A stretch of 64,000 nucleotides of DNA from JANWYT01 sp034437555 (GCA_034437555.1 DAOTTQ010000029.1:62001-126000); one strand, 5' to 3'. Shown: positions 1 to 9,220, numbered from the stretch's first letter. The notes: generated from the letters alone by a model not told the origin. A program made the numbers and translations.

Positions 1-1
1 T

Positions 2-367
2 GTGGGGCTTGAAGGTTCTATCCAGTATAATAATGGCAAGATACAGTACAATCAGTTTGATATGCGAATGATGGTGTTACAGCTTGCGCCACGCTTGCGT
101 TATAATCGCTTGCGACAGGGCTTTGGGGCAGATGTTTTTGTAACACACTCGCCTGCAAAGGGCATTCACGATGCCCCTGACTTGCCTCACAATGGCTTTG
201 ATTCGTTCCTAAATTTTATGACATGGTATCGCCCGCGCTATCTGCTTCACGGGCATGTGCATACGTGGGACAGGCGTAAAACCGTTCAAACTCAGTATAA
301 AGACACCCTTATTATGAATATTAACCCTGTGACAGTGCTTGATTTACAACCTTTTGGACACGAGTAA
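2..367 (+). CDS. Metallophosphoesterase, C-terminal part (5' end outside window)
   Basis: This is the last 121 residues of a calcineurin-like metallophosphoesterase; the frame is open at the left edge, so the true start lies outside the window. A THSP motif near residue 48 and a GHVHTWD motif near residue 84 match the late metal-ligand blocks (GxxH-type and GHxH) of the family, which hydrolyses phosphoesters at a two-metal centre. The upstream DxH, GD and GNH blocks are missing because of the window edge, not necessarily because the gene is broken. The substrate cannot be told. The molybdenum-hydroxylase genes start 17 bases downstream on the same strand, so co-transcription is possible. Confidence 0.75.
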   Translation: MGLEGSIQYNNGKIQYNQFDMRMMVLQLAPRLRYNRLRQGFGADVFVTHSPAKGIHDAPDLPHNGFDSFLNFMTWYRPRYLLHGHVHTWDRRKTVQTQYKDTLIMNINPVTVLDLQPFGHE

Positions 368-384
368 ACGACGTTATTTTATAG

Positions 385-1833
385 ATGGATGATAAGCGTA
401 TGTGGCAAGAATATCACAGTGTAGCGAGCGTTGGCGAAGCCCTAGAATTATTAAACCAATACGGGCAAAGAGCGCGTATTATCGCAGGTGGCACAGACCT
501 TTTGCTGGAACTAGAACATGGCAAACGCCCCAATGTAGACGTGATGATTGATATTACACGGGTGAAGGGGCTGGATGACATTACGCAGGACGGCGAAATC
601 ATCCGTTTGGGCGCACTGGTTAATCATAATCATGTGGTTGCCAGTGAATTGATACGGGCGCGTGCCTTGCCCCTTGCCCAAGCCAGCTGGGAAGTGGGCG
701 CACCCCAAATCCGTAACCGTGCGACCATTGCTGGCAACCTGATTACAGGAAGCTCTGCCAATGACACCATTACGCCCTTAATGGCATTGGGAGCAAGCGT
801 GGTACTTGTTAGTATACAGGGTGAGCGTACTGTGCCTTTAAGCGCGTTTTATACAGGGCTACGCAAGAACGTTATGCAAGCCAATGAGATGTTAATTGGC
901 GTGCTTGTGCCAATGATGCGTGAAAACGAGCGCGGCATCTTTCTAAAACTGGGATTGCGACGCGCACAAGCCATTAGTGTGGTGAATGTGAGTGTGATTG
1001 TGGCGCAAACAGAAGAGGGCATTGTTGACCGTGCCACCGTCACATTGGGGAGCGTTGCGCCAACGATTATTCGTGTGCCATCCGCAGAAGAAGTCCTGAT
1101 TGGCAAACAACTGAAGGAAGAGACCATTCGCCACGCGGCACGTTTGGCAGGAAGCACCCCTACACCCATTGACGATATAAGAAGCACCGCCGAGTATCGT
1201 AGTGAGATGGTGAAAGTGCTAGTGGCGCGTGCGCTTCGGGCTTTAGCCAGTGGGCAAGCCCTAGATACGTTGCCAAAAGACGCGCCCATGCTCTGGGGTG
1301 AAAATCACGCTAGAGTTAATGGCAACGCACTTGCTGAGGGGCTTCCTCACCAAGAAAGCCAACCCATCCAGGCAACCATCAACGGAGCAAGTATCACCAC
1401 AGAGGGCGGGCAAGACAAGACGCTTTTGGACTGGCTTCGTGACGATGCCAAACTCATTGGTACAAAAGAGGGTTGTGGTGAGGGCGAATGTGGGGCGTGT
1501 ACAGTGTTTTTAGATGGTGTTGCTGTAATGTCTTGCATGGTGGCAGCCCCACGCGCCCACCAAGCCCGCATTGTTACTGTGGAAGGATTGGGGCAAGAAT
1601 CCCATTTGCACCCTATTCAGTCCGCATTTGTGGCACAGGGTGCTGTACAATGTGGATATTGCACGCCCGGTTTCTTGATGTCTGGGGCTAAGTTATTAGA
1701 GGAACATCCTCACCCCACACAAGAGCAAATTGAACAGAGTATTAGCGGCAATTTGTGCCGTTGTACTGGTTATTACACCATTATTCAAGCCTTTCAAGAG
1801 GCGAGCCAACGTAAAGAGGAGTTATCATCATGA
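385..1833 (+). CDS. Molybdenum hydroxylase fused FAD-binding and 2Fe-2S subunit
   Basis: A 482-residue electron-transfer subunit of a xanthine-dehydrogenase-family enzyme. Residues about 5-180 are the FAD-binding domain (AGGTDLL near residue 36; TIAGNL near 115), about 185-290 the CO-dehydrogenase flavoprotein C-terminal domain, and about 325-480 a two-cluster iron-sulfur domain: plant-type C-x4-C-x2-C (GCGEGECGAC, near 363) and the helical cluster with CGYC (near 422) and CRC (near 456). The order FAD then FeS is the reverse of the usual xanthine dehydrogenase order, and no separate small subunit gene is present. It passes electrons from the Mo centre encoded at 2357-4585 to FAD. No good Shine-Dalgarno precedes the ATG at 385 or the in-frame ATG at 400, so the start is uncertain by five codons. 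Confidence 0.9.
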   Translation: MDDKRMWQEYHSVASVGEALELLNQYGQRARIIAGGTDLLLELEHGKRPNVDVMIDITRVKGLDDITQDGEIIRLGALVNHNHVVASELIRARALPLAQASWEVGAPQIRNRATIAGNLITGSSANDTITPLMALGASVVLVSIQGERTVPLSAFYTGLRKNVMQANEMLIGVLVPMMRENERGIFLKLGLRRAQAISVVNVSVIVAQTEEGIVDRATVTLGSVAPTIIRVPSAEEVLIGKQLKEETIRHAARLAGSTPTPIDDIRSTAEYRSEMVKVLVARALRALASGQALDTLPKDAPMLWGENHARVNGNALAEGLPHQESQPIQATINGASITTEGGQDKTLLDWLRDDAKLIGTKEGCGEGECGACTVFLDGVAVMSCMVAAPRAHQARIVTVEGLGQESHLHPIQSAFVAQGAVQCGYCTPGFLMSGAKLLEEHPHPTQEQIEQSISGNLCRCTGYYTIIQAFQEASQRKEELSS

Positions 1834-2219
1834 GCATGGAAGAATATAGCAACAAGTATAAGCCGAAGAAGAAGAACTATCTAAAGCCGTTTATGCCCAT
1901 CATCGGTATTATTATTCTGGCAATTGCCGCAGGCGTGGGCTATATCACTAGCGAACCCCTGCTACGACTTTTGCAAGACAATGTGCCGGGCGTTCCTTTT
2001 TCACAAGAAATGCAATTGGTGGTAGCGGGAACGGTTTTCTTAGTTATCATTTTGGCGTTTGGGCTAATTTACTCGGCGTTTCAGCCCGGTATGCCTAAAG
2101 GCGTAAGTGAAAGCGACCTTGACCGCGAAAAGCGCGACAGAGAAAAAGAAATCTTGGCTGCCAAGCGTCGTAAGAAAGAAATGCAAGCCAAGATGCGCCA
2201 ACGTAACCAAGGTAAGTAG
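1830..2219 (+). CDS. Small membrane protein of unknown function
   Basis: A 129-residue protein with two strong hydrophobic segments (about residues 20-42 and 62-85) and a very basic, charged C-terminal tail (about 95-129, rich in K, R, E) likely to be helical and cytosolic. It overlaps the preceding FAD/FeS gene by the ATGA tetranucleotide, indicating translational coupling. I recognise no family. Its location inside a molybdenum-hydroxylase locus could mean a membrane anchor or could be chance. It is followed by a hairpin with a T-run at 2276-2303. Confidence 0.65.
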   Translation: MSMEEYSNKYKPKKKNYLKPFMPIIGIIILAIAAGVGYITSEPLLRLLQDNVPGVPFSQEMQLVVAGTVFLVIILAFGLIYSAFQPGMPKGVSESDLDREKRDREKEILAAKRRKKEMQAKMRQRNQGK

Positions 2220-2275
2220 TGCTTTAAGTAATTTGGGTGCAGGAATGAGTTTTATTTTTGTGCTGTGTGATGCAA

Positions 2276-2303
2276 ACAAGGTGGCTTAATGCCCCTTGTT
2301 TTT
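2276..2303 (+). terminator. Intrinsic terminator or attenuator
   Basis: Stem ACAAGG(T)GGC pairs with GCCCCTTGT around a TTAAT loop, with one bulged T, followed by TTTTT. It lies between the small membrane gene and the molybdopterin subunit on the same strand, so it either ends the upstream transcript or attenuates read-through. It closely resembles the hairpin at 20091-20123. Confidence 0.6.
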
Positions 2304-2356
2304 GCATAATGACGTGGGATATTAAAACTAAACGTTGTTTTTGGGGTGGGGGACTT

Positions 2357-4585
2357 ATGGCAAAGAGCGAAACAATCGCCATTGGCAAATCTGTAAAGCG
2401 GTTGGATGCTATTGGCAAGGTAACAGGCGAAACGCCTTACGCAGGTGACATCAACATTGAAGGGCAAGCGTGGCTAAAAATTAAATTTAGTGACCGCGCT
2501 CATGCGCGTGTGCTAAATGTGCATACCGAAAAAGCCTTTGCGCTAAAGGGTGTTATTGCGGTGCTGACCAGCGAAGATGTGCCTGTCAATGAATATGGCT
2601 TGGTGATGAAAGACCAGCCCGTGATTTGTGGGCGTGGCGGAAACAAGCGCGGTACGGATATTGTACGATGCTACATGGACTATGTGGCGGTAGTGGTTGC
2701 AGAAACAGAGCGCATCGCCGAACAAGCCCTTGCCCTAATTGATGTTGAATATGAGGATTTGCCCCCCGTTTTTGACCCAGAAGAAGCATTGCGCGATGAT
2801 GCGCCACGCTTGCATCACGATACCCCCAATAACACGATTACCCATATTCGTATTCGCAAAGGCGATATGCAGGACGCATGGGCGCAAGCGCACGTGGTTG
2901 TTGAAGATGAGTACCACACGTCTTGGCAAGAACACGCCTTTTTACAACCCGAAGCGGGCTTGTCTTATATTGACGATGAGGGTCGCGTCACGGTGATTGT
3001 GGCGGGGCAATGGATGCACGAAGACCAAGAGCAAATCTATCATGCGCTAAACTTGCCCCCCGAAAAAGTGCGCGTGATTTACCCCGCCATCGGGGGCGCG
3101 TTTGGTGGGCGTGAAGATATGTCTGTGCAAATTGTGCTGGCGTTAGCCACCCATAAGCTGGGGATTCCTGTTAAAACCCAATGGACGCGCGAAGAAAGCA
3201 TCCTTTATCACCACAAACGCCACCCCATCCGTGTAAAGACAAAATGGGGCGCAAACCGTGAAGGGAAGGTAGTTGCTATTGAAGCAACCGTGATTGGTGA
3301 TGCGGGCGCATACAATTACACCTCTAACAAGGTGCTAGGCAACGCCAATTTAACCGTCAGTGGGGCGTACGATGTGCCGAATGTCCATATTGATACGTAT
3401 GCCGTGTATACCAATAACATCCCATCGGGGGCATTTAGGGGTTTTGGTGCGCCCCAAGCCCTGTTTGCTGCCGAAGGGCAAATGGACAGGCTGGCGGATG
3501 CGTTGGGCATGGATAGGCTAGAAGTACGGCGCATCAATTGCTTCAAAGAGGGGAGCTTGCAGTCTACAGGCACACCTTTGCCAAAGGGTGTTTCTATTGG
3601 GCAAGTGCTTGAAGCCGTAGGGCGCGAAAGCTATTGGCATGTTGCTTCTGATGAGGCTGTTCATCGTGACCCCACACCACAGCCTAATGACCTTACTAAA
3701 CGGCGTGGGCGTGGTGTGGCGTGTGGTTACAAGAACATTGGCTATAGCTTTGGGTTTCCAGAGCATAGCTGGGCAGCGATTGAACTCTATGGCAAAACCG
3801 AGATTGAACAAGTGGTGGTACGACAAGGGGGCGCGGATGTGGGGCAGGGAGCGCATACGGTCTTTAGGCAAATGGCAGCTGAAGCGATAGGTGTGCCTGT
3901 AGAAAATGTACGCCTGATTACCGCCGATACTGCCGAAACGGGCAGTTCAGGGAGCGCGTCTGCGTCACGGCTAACGTTTATGGCGGGTAATGCCATTAGG
4001 GGAGCAGCCGAAAAAGCCCTAGAATCGTGGCAACTAGAAGAGCGTCCCGCTAAAGCCGAATTTATGTATCGTCCACCCAAAACCACCAACTATGATCCGA
4101 TGACGGGGCGTAGCGAACCGAACTTTGCGTATGGCTATACCGCGCAAGCCGTAGAGGTGGAAGTGGACATTGAGACGGGGCAAATTAGGCTTTTAAGTGT
4201 GGTAGCCGTGAATGATGTGGGCAGAGCTATCAACCCGTTGTTGGTACGTGGACAAATTGAGGGGGGCGTGATACAGGCGCAAGGCTACGCCTTGATGGAG
4301 TATTTGGTTAGTGATAAGGGGCGCATTAAAAATCCCTACTTCTCTACTTATCTTATTCCGACAGCACTTGATATTCCGCCCGAAGTAAAGTCGGTGGTGC
4401 TAGAATACCCCGACCCAATTGGGCCCTGGGGTGCGCGTGGTATGGCAGAAATGCCGATGTTGCCTTTATTGCCTGCGATTGCCAGCGCAATTCATGATGC
4501 AACGGGCGTCTGGCTAACCTCACAGCCGTTTACCCCTGATAAAGTGGTGAAAGCCCTGCGTCAGGCAGGCATTGGGGTGATTTAA
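2357..4585 (+). CDS. Molybdenum hydroxylase large (molybdopterin) subunit, xanthine dehydrogenase family
   Basis: A 742-residue catalytic subunit: a/b hammerhead domain (about residues 15-125, KVTGETPYAGD) followed by the molybdopterin-binding domain. Visible motifs are GGAFGGRED, AFRGFGAPQ and, near the C-terminus, GMAEMPMLPLLPAIASAI, whose Glu matches the catalytic base of the family. The AYRCSFR loop of aerobic CO dehydrogenase is absent, so this is not a CO oxidiser; it probably hydroxylates a purine or another aromatic heterocycle or aldehyde. An upstream start at 2258 would add 33 residues of poor, Cys-rich sequence overlapping the terminator at 2276-2303, so I chose ATG 2357, preceded by a G-rich stretch. 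It works with the FAD/FeS subunit at 385-1833. Confidence 0.9.
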   Translation: MAKSETIAIGKSVKRLDAIGKVTGETPYAGDINIEGQAWLKIKFSDRAHARVLNVHTEKAFALKGVIAVLTSEDVPVNEYGLVMKDQPVICGRGGNKRGTDIVRCYMDYVAVVVAETERIAEQALALIDVEYEDLPPVFDPEEALRDDAPRLHHDTPNNTITHIRIRKGDMQDAWAQAHVVVEDEYHTSWQEHAFLQPEAGLSYIDDEGRVTVIVAGQWMHEDQEQIYHALNLPPEKVRVIYPAIGGAFGGREDMSVQIVLALATHKLGIPVKTQWTREESILYHHKRHPIRVKTKWGANREGKVVAIEATVIGDAGAYNYTSNKVLGNANLTVSGAYDVPNVHIDTYAVYTNNIPSGAFRGFGAPQALFAAEGQMDRLADALGMDRLEVRRINCFKEGSLQSTGTPLPKGVSIGQVLEAVGRESYWHVASDEAVHRDPTPQPNDLTKRRGRGVACGYKNIGYSFGFPEHSWAAIELYGKTEIEQVVVRQGGADVGQGAHTVFRQMAAEAIGVPVENVRLITADTAETGSSGSASASRLTFMAGNAIRGAAEKALESWQLEERPAKAEFMYRPPKTTNYDPMTGRSEPNFAYGYTAQAVEVEVDIETGQIRLLSVVAVNDVGRAINPLLVRGQIEGGVIQAQGYALMEYLVSDKGRIKNPYFSTYLIPTALDIPPEVKSVVLEYPDPIGPWGARGMAEMPMLPLLPAIASAIHDATGVWLTSQPFTPDKVVKALRQAGIGVI

Positions 4586-4589
4586 CGCG

Positions 4590-5975
4590 ATGAAACTTCA
4601 TCAAGCGTTTGACATTGTGCGCGGTGACGTGGTGGCTTTTGTGGGCGCAGGCGGAAAGACTTCTGCGCTGGTGGGCTTGGGCTATGAGCTAATGGAAATG
4701 GGGTGGCGCGTGCTGGCAACCGCCACCACTTACATTGACGAAGAACAACTATCACTTATGCCGTTCGCATTGCGTTATAAGGGCGATGTGAGTGCGGTTT
4801 CTCTGGCATTAAACGAACATCGTTTTGTGTTTTTGTATGGTCACATTGAAAAAGGGCGTGTTTATGCCCCTTCAATGGCGTGGCTAACGCAAATTTTGGA
4901 TAATGTGGATAGTGATGCGCTACTTATAGAAGCCGATAAATCTGACGGCGTGGCGTTCAAAGCCCCTTACAGTGATGAGCCTACGATTCCACAAGAAACT
5001 ACAATCGTTGTGCCGTTGGTGTCCTTGTCTGCGCTAGATAAGCCACTGGATGATAAGACCGTTTATAACCCACAAGCAATGATAGAAAAGTATGGCTTCT
5101 ACTTAAACGCGCCTATTTTTGCACCTTGGATTGGGCAGGTGCTACGCGACGAAGAATTTGGCTTAAAGGGTATTCCGCCTAAGGCGCGGATTGTAGCGTT
5201 CTTAAATCAGACGGGTGAAAAGGGCTATGTGCGCCAACGCGCCCGCACTATTGCCCGCAGTGCGCTTAGAAATCCACGTATTTCGAGTGTGGCGATTGGG
5301 AGCATCAGAGGCGTAGACCCCATTTATGAAGTGCAGCGTTCGGTGGCAGCGATTGTATTAGCGGCGGGCATGAGTACGCGCATGGGTCAACCCAAGATGC
5401 TACTGCCTTGGGTAGACGACAAGCCCATTATCGTGCATATTGTGGAGCAATTGATTCGTTCACGATTAGACCATATTTGCGTGGTAACAGGGGCTTATGC
5501 TGACGAGATAAAGGCATTGCTGAAGCCGTTGGATGTGCAAGTGGTAAACAACCGCACATATCAGACGGGTGAAATGCTCTCTTCTGTTAAGGCGGGCTTG
5601 CGGTCTATGCCACAGGGTATTTCTGCGAGCATGGTTGTTTTGGGTGACCAACCGCGTCTAGAGCCAAAAGTGCTGTATAAAGTGTTGCGTGCTTATGCCG
5701 AAAGTAGCCATTCCATTGTGATTCCTAGTTTTCAGATGAAGCGTGGGCATCCATTGGTCATTGGAAAACGCCATTGGAAAGAGATACTGGCGTTAAAGGG
5801 CAATGATTCTTTACGCGATGTGATTAACGCCAATCACGAGAAAACATTGCATGTCGATGTGGGAACAGAAAGCATTTTGCATGATGTTGATACGCCCCAA
5901 GACTACCAACAAGAACGTTTACGGGCGGGTTTACCCCTTTATTGGCAACCAAGCAAACCTAAAAAAGACTCTTAA
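4590..5975 (+). CDS. YqeC-MocA fusion, molybdenum hydroxylase cofactor maturation protein
   Basis: A 461-residue two-domain protein four bases after the large subunit. Residues 1-240 match YqeC, a P-loop family linked to selenium-dependent molybdenum hydroxylases (FVGAGGKTS near residue 16; LLIEADKSDG near 111). Residues about 250-450 are a MobA/MocA-like nucleotidyltransferase (AAIVLAAGMSTRMGQPK, then VLGDQPR), the type that transfers CMP or GMP to molybdopterin to form the dinucleotide cofactor. The two activities are usually separate genes. Position directly behind the molybdopterin subunit supports a role in loading that enzyme. CTP versus GTP preference cannot be read reliably. Confidence 0.85.
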   Translation: MKLHQAFDIVRGDVVAFVGAGGKTSALVGLGYELMEMGWRVLATATTYIDEEQLSLMPFALRYKGDVSAVSLALNEHRFVFLYGHIEKGRVYAPSMAWLTQILDNVDSDALLIEADKSDGVAFKAPYSDEPTIPQETTIVVPLVSLSALDKPLDDKTVYNPQAMIEKYGFYLNAPIFAPWIGQVLRDEEFGLKGIPPKARIVAFLNQTGEKGYVRQRARTIARSALRNPRISSVAIGSIRGVDPIYEVQRSVAAIVLAAGMSTRMGQPKMLLPWVDDKPIIVHIVEQLIRSRLDHICVVTGAYADEIKALLKPLDVQVVNNRTYQTGEMLSSVKAGLRSMPQGISASMVVLGDQPRLEPKVLYKVLRAYAESSHSIVIPSFQMKRGHPLVIGKRHWKEILALKGNDSLRDVINANHEKTLHVDVGTESILHDVDTPQDYQQERLRAGLPLYWQPSKPKKDS

Positions 5976-5979
5976 ACCC

Positions 5980-7977
5980 TTATTTTAGTTCTTTGGGACG
6001 ATTCATCATCTGTGCGATTTCGTCGGGTGTCCAGCGGCTACTTTGAATAACGCGAGTGCGTAATGTTGCGGGGCGTTTACTGATGTGTCCGTGTGCCAAT
6101 TCGCGCAGGGTATCACTTTCTGTCATCGGGGTAATAACAATAAGAACTTCGTTGTCTTGGATAATGTGGTCATCTGAAGGGGCGTAACAATAGCTATGGT
6201 CTGCTAATCTGATGCCCACGACACCCGCCTTAAACTCCGTTTTTAAGTCTAAAGACCCCACACTTCGCCCTATCCAGGGCGATTCATTTTCCATGTAAAG
6301 CTCAGTAGTTTCTAAGCCTGTTTGATAGTTAAACATCACGTGCTTTAAAAAGTCGCTGATATTAGGATGATTGGTTGTTAGCAAGGTAAAGGCTGCTGCC
6401 ACCCGAAACGGGCTAACGATGCGGTCTGCCCCAGCACGTTCTAGCTTAGGAATCATTTCATCTTTGTATGCGGTAGATGTAATGAGCAATTGTTTGTTTA
6501 AGGTACGGCAGGTAAGAATGGTAACAATAGCTTCAGCTTCTTCTTCTAGGGTGACCATGATGGCTTGGGCGCGTTTAATGCCTGCTTTAATGAGCGTTTG
6601 TTCTTCTGTGGGGTTGCCCGTTATTGCCCTAAAGCCTCGCGCCAAAAGCTCGTCAGTAAGGTCTTTATCTGTACTGACAATGACAAAAGGGCGGTCAGGG
6701 TTAAGGGCATCAATGGCGCGTTGTGCAACCAAGCCACTGCCACAAATGATATAGTGCTTATTTAGGCTCTGAATGGCGTTTTCGGCTTCTTGCAAGCTAT
6801 ATACTTTATCGCTCTTGGGTGGCACTTGCTTAAAGGGAAGGGGTTGCCATAGAGTGCCTGGTGTGCGCGTTGTACCTTGGCTAAGGGCTTTTAGAGGGTT
6901 TATGTGTTGGCTGGGACCCACCGCAAGCAAAGTTTCTTCAGGCTGAATGATATGTGATTTATCGGGAACATAGGTAAAATCACCGTCTATACCCCGCAAT
7001 CCTATAACATCCGTGTCATAGTTTTGCCCTAAGGGTAATTCTGCAAGCGTTTTGCCCGCCCAAACAGAGGTTTCACTAATGCGTAATTCCATCATGCTAT
7101 GGCTAATAGAGCTATCAAAAACCAAGTTACTGTAAAAATCATTAACAGCAGGGCGAAATGTACCGTTGTTTAAGAAGCTGCCTGCTACGGCATAGGGCGC
7201 AATAACGTTATTTGCCCCCACTTGTAGCATTTTATGATTCAGCTTCTCATCGAGGACGGCTGCTGTAATGGTGACGGTACGGTTAATACTGCGGGCGGTA
7301 AGCACGGTTAGTAATGTTTCGGTGTCGCTATTTCCCATGACCACCATAGAGCCAGCATGGTGTATGGCAGAAGATGACAACACGGCAACATCGGTAGAAT
7401 GTCCTAAAATGACCCAAAGCCCTTTTTGCCGTAAGGTGTCGGCGTAGGTGGCATCATGGGTAACAATGACAAGGCTTTCTGTAAGGGATGTTGTAAACTT
7501 CTCATCTGACACTGCCAAGAAAAAATGGCGCAACCGTTGGCTGATAATTTGGTATGGGCTTTGTGGTGGTGTAAGGGATGCATTGAGATTCAATAAGTAG
7601 CTAATGGCGCGGTCTACCATTTCGCCAGAACCGCACAAAATGGTATGCCCCTCAAATGTTTTTACTTTTTGCAGAATTAGGCGTTTTTGACGCGCTTCAC
7701 GTAAGGATGGGCTGGTGAGTGTGGTAAAAATGGCTTGTAAGGCAAAGGTGAAGGTGGCAAGACCAAACACCACAATACCCATCGCAAATACACGCCCACT
7801 TATGGTACGAGGGGCAATGTCACCATAGCCAACAGTGGCAAGTGTAATGACTGTTAGGTAAAGGGCATCAAAAAACGAGAAGCCCTCTAGCACCATAAAC
7901 CCTATGATGCCAACAGAGATAATTGTGACAAGGATAAAGAGGGCTAGGCGTAGCTGATTTCTGGATGTGCTATCCAC
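5980..7977 (-). CDS. Potassium channel with two RCK (TrkA-N/TrkA-C) modules
   Basis: A 665-residue membrane protein. Residues about 10-30 and 62-86 are transmembrane helices flanking a pore loop with the K+ selectivity filter TVGYGD (residues 48-53). Two cytosolic RCK modules follow: NAD-binding Rossmann starts with GxGxxG-like sequences HTILCGSGE (about 115) and HYIICGSGL (about 408), each followed by a TrkA-C domain with a PxE-type ending. This is a ligand-gated 2TM K+ channel of the MthK/Kch kind but with both RCKs on one chain, as in larger Slo-type channels. It converges on the YqeC-MocA gene (4 bases apart) and follows the small gene at 7981-8217 after 3 bases, so both are in one minus-strand operon. 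Confidence 0.92.
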   Translation of the reverse strand: MDSTSRNQLRLALFILVTIISVGIIGFMVLEGFSFFDALYLTVITLATVGYGDIAPRTISGRVFAMGIVVFGLATFTFALQAIFTTLTSPSLREARQKRLILQKVKTFEGHTILCGSGEMVDRAISYLLNLNASLTPPQSPYQIISQRLRHFFLAVSDEKFTTSLTESLVIVTHDATYADTLRQKGLWVILGHSTDVAVLSSSAIHHAGSMVVMGNSDTETLLTVLTARSINRTVTITAAVLDEKLNHKMLQVGANNVIAPYAVAGSFLNNGTFRPAVNDFYSNLVFDSSISHSMMELRISETSVWAGKTLAELPLGQNYDTDVIGLRGIDGDFTYVPDKSHIIQPEETLLAVGPSQHINPLKALSQGTTRTPGTLWQPLPFKQVPPKSDKVYSLQEAENAIQSLNKHYIICGSGLVAQRAIDALNPDRPFVIVSTDKDLTDELLARGFRAITGNPTEEQTLIKAGIKRAQAIMVTLEEEAEAIVTILTCRTLNKQLLITSTAYKDEMIPKLERAGADRIVSPFRVAAAFTLLTTNHPNISDFLKHVMFNYQTGLETTELYMENESPWIGRSVGSLDLKTEFKAGVVGIRLADHSYCYAPSDDHIIQDNEVLIVITPMTESDTLRELAHGHISKRPATLRTRVIQSSRWTPDEIAQMMNRPKELK

Positions 7978-7980
7978 GAA

Positions 7981-8217
7981 TTAGCCCGTAAACCACTTAA
8001 TCAACTTTGAAAGAACTGTTTTTCGCTCATCACGTACTTGTTGATATTCAAGCTGCATTTGTTGGGTTAAGTATTCTAGTTCACCCAGGCGCATGCGTGC
8101 GCCATTGACAATGACCCACTCTTTATCTAAAGCGCGAATATCCTGTGGGACGCGGTTGTAGAGCCTGTTGTAGGCATCTACGTAATTTTGCATAACGCGC
8201 TCGGATTCCAATACCAT
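7981..8217 (-). CDS. Small predicted coiled-coil protein
   Basis: A 78-residue protein, mostly charged and predicted helical, with a heptad-like middle (LGELEYLTQQMQLEYQQV) suggesting a coiled coil. It has no signal peptide or membrane segment. It is the first gene of a two-gene minus-strand operon with the potassium channel, three bases apart, so a role as a channel-associated or unrelated small cytosolic protein are both open. No family recognised. Confidence 0.6.
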   Translation of the reverse strand: MVLESERVMQNYVDAYNRLYNRVPQDIRALDKEWVIVNGARMRLGELEYLTQQMQLEYQQVRDERKTVLSKLIKWFTG

Positions 8218-8313
8218 GTTTCATGCTCCTAAGCCTTCAGTATTATGACTAATTCTAGCAGATTTTTGAAAAAAGGTTATCAAACACTTGTATAAACTTG
8301 TTATCATGTTGGC

Positions 8314-8343
8314 TTTCAAAGGGGTGGGCTGGCACGTTATAAT
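8314..8343 (+). promoter_or_regulatory. Promoter of the purine nucleoside phosphorylase gene
   Basis: A perfect -10 TATAAT (8338-8343) lies 18 bases after a weak -35 TTTCAA (8314-8319). Transcription would start near 8350, downstream of the earliest in-frame ATG at 8347, which supports the later start at 8383. Confidence 0.6.
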
Positions 8344-8382
8344 AGAATGACGATTTTATTTTTACAAAAAGGACAAATTATC

Positions 8383-9219
8383 ATGCAATATGAACGCTCT
8401 CATTATCAAGAAGCCGTTACTGTCATTCAGGAACGCATTAACGTAACGCCTGCCATTGGGCTAGTTTTGGGGTCGGGGCTGGGTGGTTTGGCAGATACCC
8501 TTGAGAATGCTGTCTCAATTCCGTATAGTGACATCCCTCATTGGCCCCGTTCTACGGTGCATGGGCATCAAGGCAAACTGGTAATTGGAGAGCTAGAAGG
8601 CAAGACGGTAGTTTGTCAGCAAGGACGCGCCCATTTTTATGAGGGCTACACCATGCAACAAGTAACTTTTCCTGTGCGTGTGATGCACTTTTTGGGTGTA
8701 AAAACGCTATTGCTAACCAATGCAGCGGGGGGGGCGGATAAAAGCTATCGCGTGGGTGACCTGATGTTGATTAACGACCACATTAATCTTCCGGGTATCG
8801 CAGGTCTTAACCCCTTAATGGGCGCAAACGACGATTCATTGGGTCCCCGCTTCTTAGGGATGGCACAAACCTATGACCGCGAACTGCGCCAGATTGCGCG
8901 TGGTGTTGCCCAAGAAAACAATATTCCCCTTCATGAAGGGGTGTATGCGGCAGTATCGGGACCGGCATTTGAAACACCCGCTGAAGTGCGTTACTTGCGC
9001 GGTATTGGGGCAAATGCAGTGGGCATGTCTACGGTACATGAGGTTTTGGTGGCGCGTCACGTGGGGATGCGTGTCATGGCGGTATCGGGTATTACTAATG
9101 AAGCCATTGACCAAGTGGACAGCGTAAACGAAACGAACCATGAGGAAGTGCTAGAAGCGGGTTTGGTGCTTGTGCCACGCTTGATAAAACTTATTAGAGG
9201 GGTACTTAAACAAGGATAA
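8383..9219 (+). CDS. punA: Purine nucleoside phosphorylase (trimeric type)
   Basis: A 278-residue enzyme that phosphorolyses purine (deoxy)nucleosides to base and (deoxy)ribose-1-phosphate in purine salvage. Family motifs are the phosphate loop GLVLGSGLGGLAD, the TNAAGG motif, GPAFETPAEVR with the substrate Glu, GMSTVHEVLVARH and SGITNEA with the base-binding Asn. I chose ATG 8383: AAAAGGA lies ten bases upstream, while ATG 8347 sits at the predicted transcription start and adds 12 non-conserved residues. It begins a run of plus-strand genes to panC; the next gene starts one base after its stop. Confidence 0.93.
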   Translation: MQYERSHYQEAVTVIQERINVTPAIGLVLGSGLGGLADTLENAVSIPYSDIPHWPRSTVHGHQGKLVIGELEGKTVVCQQGRAHFYEGYTMQQVTFPVRVMHFLGVKTLLLTNAAGGADKSYRVGDLMLINDHINLPGIAGLNPLMGANDDSLGPRFLGMAQTYDRELRQIARGVAQENNIPLHEGVYAAVSGPAFETPAEVRYLRGIGANAVGMSTVHEVLVARHVGMRVMAVSGITNEAIDQVDSVNETNHEEVLEAGLVLVPRLIKLIRGVLKQG

Positions 9220-9220
9220 T

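Noticed and set aside
2357..4585. Aerobic CO dehydrogenase large subunit
   Set aside because: The AYRCSFR active-site loop typical of CO dehydrogenase is absent; the sequence reads AFRGFG, as in other members of the family.
8347..8382. Earlier start of purine nucleoside phosphorylase
   Set aside because: It lies at the predicted transcription start and has no ribosome-binding site; ATG 8383 has both.
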